Origin: Clostridia bacterium
GTDB taxonomy: Bacteria > Bacillota > Clostridia > Christensenellales > CAG-138
Length of the DNA stretch: 64,000 nucleotides
Direction of reading: 5' to 3'
Assembly: GCA_017514685.1 (NCBI GenBank)
Contig: JAFWJN010000032.1
Span: 49,547 to 113,546, forward strand
Position numbers and translations under genes: made by a program. Shown piece after piece: positions 62,218 to 64,000 of the stretch (positions are counted from its first letter, which is position 1; the number at the start of each line of letters is the position of its first letter). The notes under the pieces are model-generated. The model worked only from the letters and a program-made list of their open reading frames with translations. It made no database searches and was not told where the DNA came from.

Positions 62218-63444
62218 GTGCGGTACATTCACCGGTCGTTGGAAAGAAAATTTCTTAAGATGAGCGGATCTTTTAAAGTGGTCATGGTCACCGGCGCCAG
62301 ACAGGTCGGCAAGTCTACAATGCTCAGGTATCTGGCGAAGGATACCGGCAGGACTTATGTTTCCATGGATGATTCAGATCTCCGGGAACTGGCGGAAAGA
62401 GATCCCAAACTGTTCTTTCAGATGTACAGACCGCCGATTCTGATTGACGAGGTGCAGAAGGCTCCGGCTCTTTTTGAACAGATCAAAATTCTCTGCGATG
62501 AAAGTGACGAGCGGGGCAGATTCTGGCTGACCGGTTCCCAAAGCAAGAAACTGATGAAACAGGCAGGCGATTCACTTGCCGGCAGGATCGGCGTTTTGAA
62601 GCTATACAGTCTGTCAGCCAAAGAGCTTGCCGGCCGGGCGGATGACATACCGAAAGAGTTTTCTCTTTCGGCGATCAGTAAGCGAAGCATGGATTATCCC
62701 CCAAATAACATCCGGGATGTTTATACTCGTATCTGGGAAGGCGGAATGCCGGATATGCTTTCCATGGATGCGGAACTTCGGCGGGAATACTGGAACTCTT
62801 ATATCGAGAGTTATATGATGCGCGACGCAGTAGATGACAACGGAATCCAGGATACAGAAAGGTTTCGCAGATTCCTGCGTGCCTGCGCTGCTTTTTCGGG
62901 GGAACTGATCAATTATAACGATTTGGGAAGCATTGCAGGCGTATCCGGCGTAACGGCAAAGGAATGGGTCGGGATTCTTCAGTCAATGGGAATCATCTTT
63001 CTGCTGGAGCCGTATTATAACAACGAACTCAAGCGGATGATCAAAACGCCGAAACTGTATTTCTGTGATACGGGACTCTGTGCGTATTTGTCCTCTTGGA
63101 CCAGTTGCGATACGCTGATGAACGGAGCGGCATCCGGACGTTTTCTGGAGAACTATGTCGTCCTGGAAATGCTTCGCAACGCTTCTTATGGAGAGAAAAA
63201 AGTAAATATCAACTTCTACAGAGATACCAATCAGAAGGAGATCGATTTGGTGCTGGAAATAGATGGGAGGCTGCATCCTTTCGAAATCAAACGGGCTGCT
63301 TCTCCTGACAGAAAGATCATATGGTCCTTTTCGTTGCTGCAAAAAAGCGGAAAAGAAATTGGCGCGGGAGGCATTATCTGTATGATTGAGAAGCCGTTCC
63401 CGATCGATTCTGTTAACAGCATGATCCCGGTGAATCTTCTTTGA
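62218..63444 (+). CDS. AAA family ATPase with DUF4143 domain
   Basis: 408 residues, GTG start after AAAGGGGAAGA. N-terminal AAA_14 ATPase: Walker A GARQVGKST at about 27-35, Walker B PILIDEVQK at about 76-84, sensor LTGSQS; C-terminal DUF4143 nuclease-like region ending EKEIDLVLEIDGRLHPFEIKRA, with the D/E-x-K pattern of restriction-type nucleases. These proteins are widespread in mobile regions; proposed roles in DNA binding or abortive defence are unproven. Confidence 0.92.
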   Translation: MRYIHRSLERKFLKMSGSFKVVMVTGARQVGKSTMLRYLAKDTGRTYVSMDDSDLRELAERDPKLFFQMYRPPILIDEVQKAPALFEQIKILCDESDERGRFWLTGSQSKKLMKQAGDSLAGRIGVLKLYSLSAKELAGRADDIPKEFSLSAISKRSMDYPPNNIRDVYTRIWEGGMPDMLSMDAELRREYWNSYIESYMMRDAVDDNGIQDTERFRRFLRACAAFSGELINYNDLGSIAGVSGVTAKEWVGILQSMGIIFLLEPYYNNELKRMIKTPKLYFCDTGLCAYLSSWTSCDTLMNGAASGRFLENYVVLEMLRNASYGEKKVNINFYRDTNQKEIDLVLEIDGRLHPFEIKRAASPDRKIIWSFSLLQKSGKEIGAGGIICMIEKPFPIDSVNSMIPVNLL

Positions 63445-63538
63445 GATGCATCAGCCGGATCAGCAATGAGGAACTGTTTCCGCTTTTGCAACTGTTTGGA
63501 AGTGAATGACCCGTAAAAAACAGAGAAGGAGAAGAGAG

Positions 63539-63745
63539 ATGAGAAACAAAGGCATCAGTTCTGATCAGAAAAAAACAGAGAATCATATATCGGAGTCCCG
63601 TGCTTCTTTGGAAAAACAGATTCCAAAGCCCGTCGAGATTATACATCGGACGAAAAACAATACGGAAAAGCAGATTATTATCGATCTGGACGATGCATAC
63701 GGAGTGCCTTTCTCTTCTGCTTCCTTTCACATACAGGAGAATTAA
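63539..63745 (+). CDS. Small hypothetical protein
   Basis: 68 residues with a strong ribosome site (AGAAGGAGAAGAG) and ATG at 63539. Lys/Asn-rich and charged, with a short IIIDLDDAYGVPF motif. No family recognised. It follows the ATPase by 94 bases and may be co-transcribed, perhaps as a partner; a hairpin follows it. Confidence 0.5.
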   Translation: MRNKGISSDQKKTENHISESRASLEKQIPKPVEIIHRTKNNTEKQIIIDLDDAYGVPFSSASFHIQEN

Positions 63746-63804
63746 AAAAGAAGCGAGACAACGATCTGACAGAGCCTTTGGAATAGAAAGTCAGAGCAAA
63801 TCGT

Positions 63805-63859
63805 CTAATCAATCAGGCAGGATGCTCCGGTTTACGGAGTTTCCTGCCTTGTTGATTAG
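63805..63859 (+). repeat. Long hairpin at the probable element edge
   Basis: Three nested perfect arms: CTAATCAA/TTGATTAG, AGGCAGGA/TCCTGCCT and CTCCG/CGGAG, loop GTTTA. No T run follows. It could be a terminator for the small ORF or a subterminal hairpin of an IS200/IS605-type element. Confidence 0.6.
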
Positions 63860-63860
63860 G

Positions 63861-64000
63861 TCAACTACCCCGACCTACGACTAAAGCCTTAGAGGTCGGA
63901 GCTTGTAACTGCCCTGTGGTATAGCGGCAAAAGCCTTCCACATTTTATCGTTCGGTATTCTTGCCAAACGTGGCGTTACATCAGGGCACATTGACCGGTA
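63861..64000 (+). ncRNA. Structured RNA / IS200-IS605 left end, omega-RNA (HEARO)-like, cut by window edge
   Basis: Starts with an ACTACCCC-hairpin-GGAGCTTGT unit: CCGACCT (63870-63876) pairs with AGGTCGG (63893-63899), with an inner CTAA/TTAG stem. Downstream, GCCCTG (63911-63916) can pair with CAGGGC (63982-63987), GTGG with CCAC (63938-63941), and GGCAA (63926-63930) with TTGCC (63961-63965), giving a compact, pseudoknot-prone fold. No reading frame fits here. The pattern recalls the RNA upstream of IscB-type HNH nuclease genes, but the nuclease gene, if any, lies beyond base 64000. Alternative: sub-terminal end of an IS605/TnpB element. Confidence 0.45.

Noticed and set aside
1-64000. tRNA, rRNA, CRISPR array or prophage modules
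   Set aside because: No cloverleaf, rRNA core, regularly spaced repeat series or phage structural genes were seen on either strand by eye; very short or degenerate cases could be missed.

Overview
The window reads as chromosomal DNA of an anaerobic, probably gut-dwelling member of the Bacillota (Clostridia or Erysipelotrichia). This is inferred from strong AGGAGG-type ribosome sites, frequent GTG/TTG starts, lipobox lipoproteins, YesM/YesN-type two-component regulation, ECF transporters, abundant cytoplasmic glycoside hydrolases and a domain-permuted GH3 enzyme of a kind known from Butyrivibrio and Ruminococcus. No species can be named from the sequence alone. No rRNA, tRNA or CRISPR array was seen.

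Layout. 1-861: 3' end of an IS1182-like transposase gene and its terminator. 987-6442: a GH127-like protein and a convergent GH2 enzyme with discoidin-type domains. 6687-14721: a TetR regulator divergent from a probable nucleoside-salvage operon (DASS transporter, MtnA-like isomerase, complete ECF transporter including an unannotated 34-residue membrane peptide, MTAP/PNP-like phosphorylase). 14.8-17.9 kb: an AT-rich stretch with a zinc-ribbon surface protein, a lipoprotein and a small membrane protein. 18055-32200 (minus): a 12-gene operon with a sugar ABC importer, bicupin, uncharacterised TIM-barrel protein, iron-type alcohol dehydrogenase, embedded two-component system, fucose-isomerase-like protein, RpiB-like isomerase, fused DhaL-DhaK kinase and triose-phosphate-isomerase-like protein. 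Its last three enzymes match the logic of the L-erythrulose to D-erythrose-4-phosphate route.

32568-35228: an E2-like acyltransferase fold protein with its catalytic His replaced, plus an acyl-CoA ligase. 35349-51879: a LacI regulator divergent from a long cluster (ketopantoate-reductase-like, cyclase, two tandem ICL/PEP-mutase-family proteins, an oligopeptide-type ABC importer, MFS, old-yellow-enzyme/2,4-dienoyl-CoA-reductase-like flavoprotein, MATE, HUMPS-family decarboxylase-like protein, YhcH-like protein). A clear sigma-A promoter with a 14-bp palindrome sits at its head. The substrate is unknown. 52248-53192: a BspA-type leucine-rich-repeat protein. 53469-61159 (minus): a beta-glycoside operon (GPH symporter, GH2, permuted GH3, GH1) divergent from an AraC regulator. 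62218-63745: a DUF4143 AAA ATPase and a small ORF. 63805-64000: nested hairpins that look like the left end of an IS200/IS605-type element with an omega-RNA/HEARO-like structured RNA whose nuclease gene would lie beyond the window.

Taken together this is a carbohydrate- and small-molecule-foraging region: each import system sits with its own regulator and cytoplasmic enzymes. The most promising candidates for undescribed biology are the 18-32 kb pathway, the nucleoside-salvage ECF operon with its micropeptide, the 36.7-51.9 kb unknown-substrate cluster, and the RNA-like element at the right edge.
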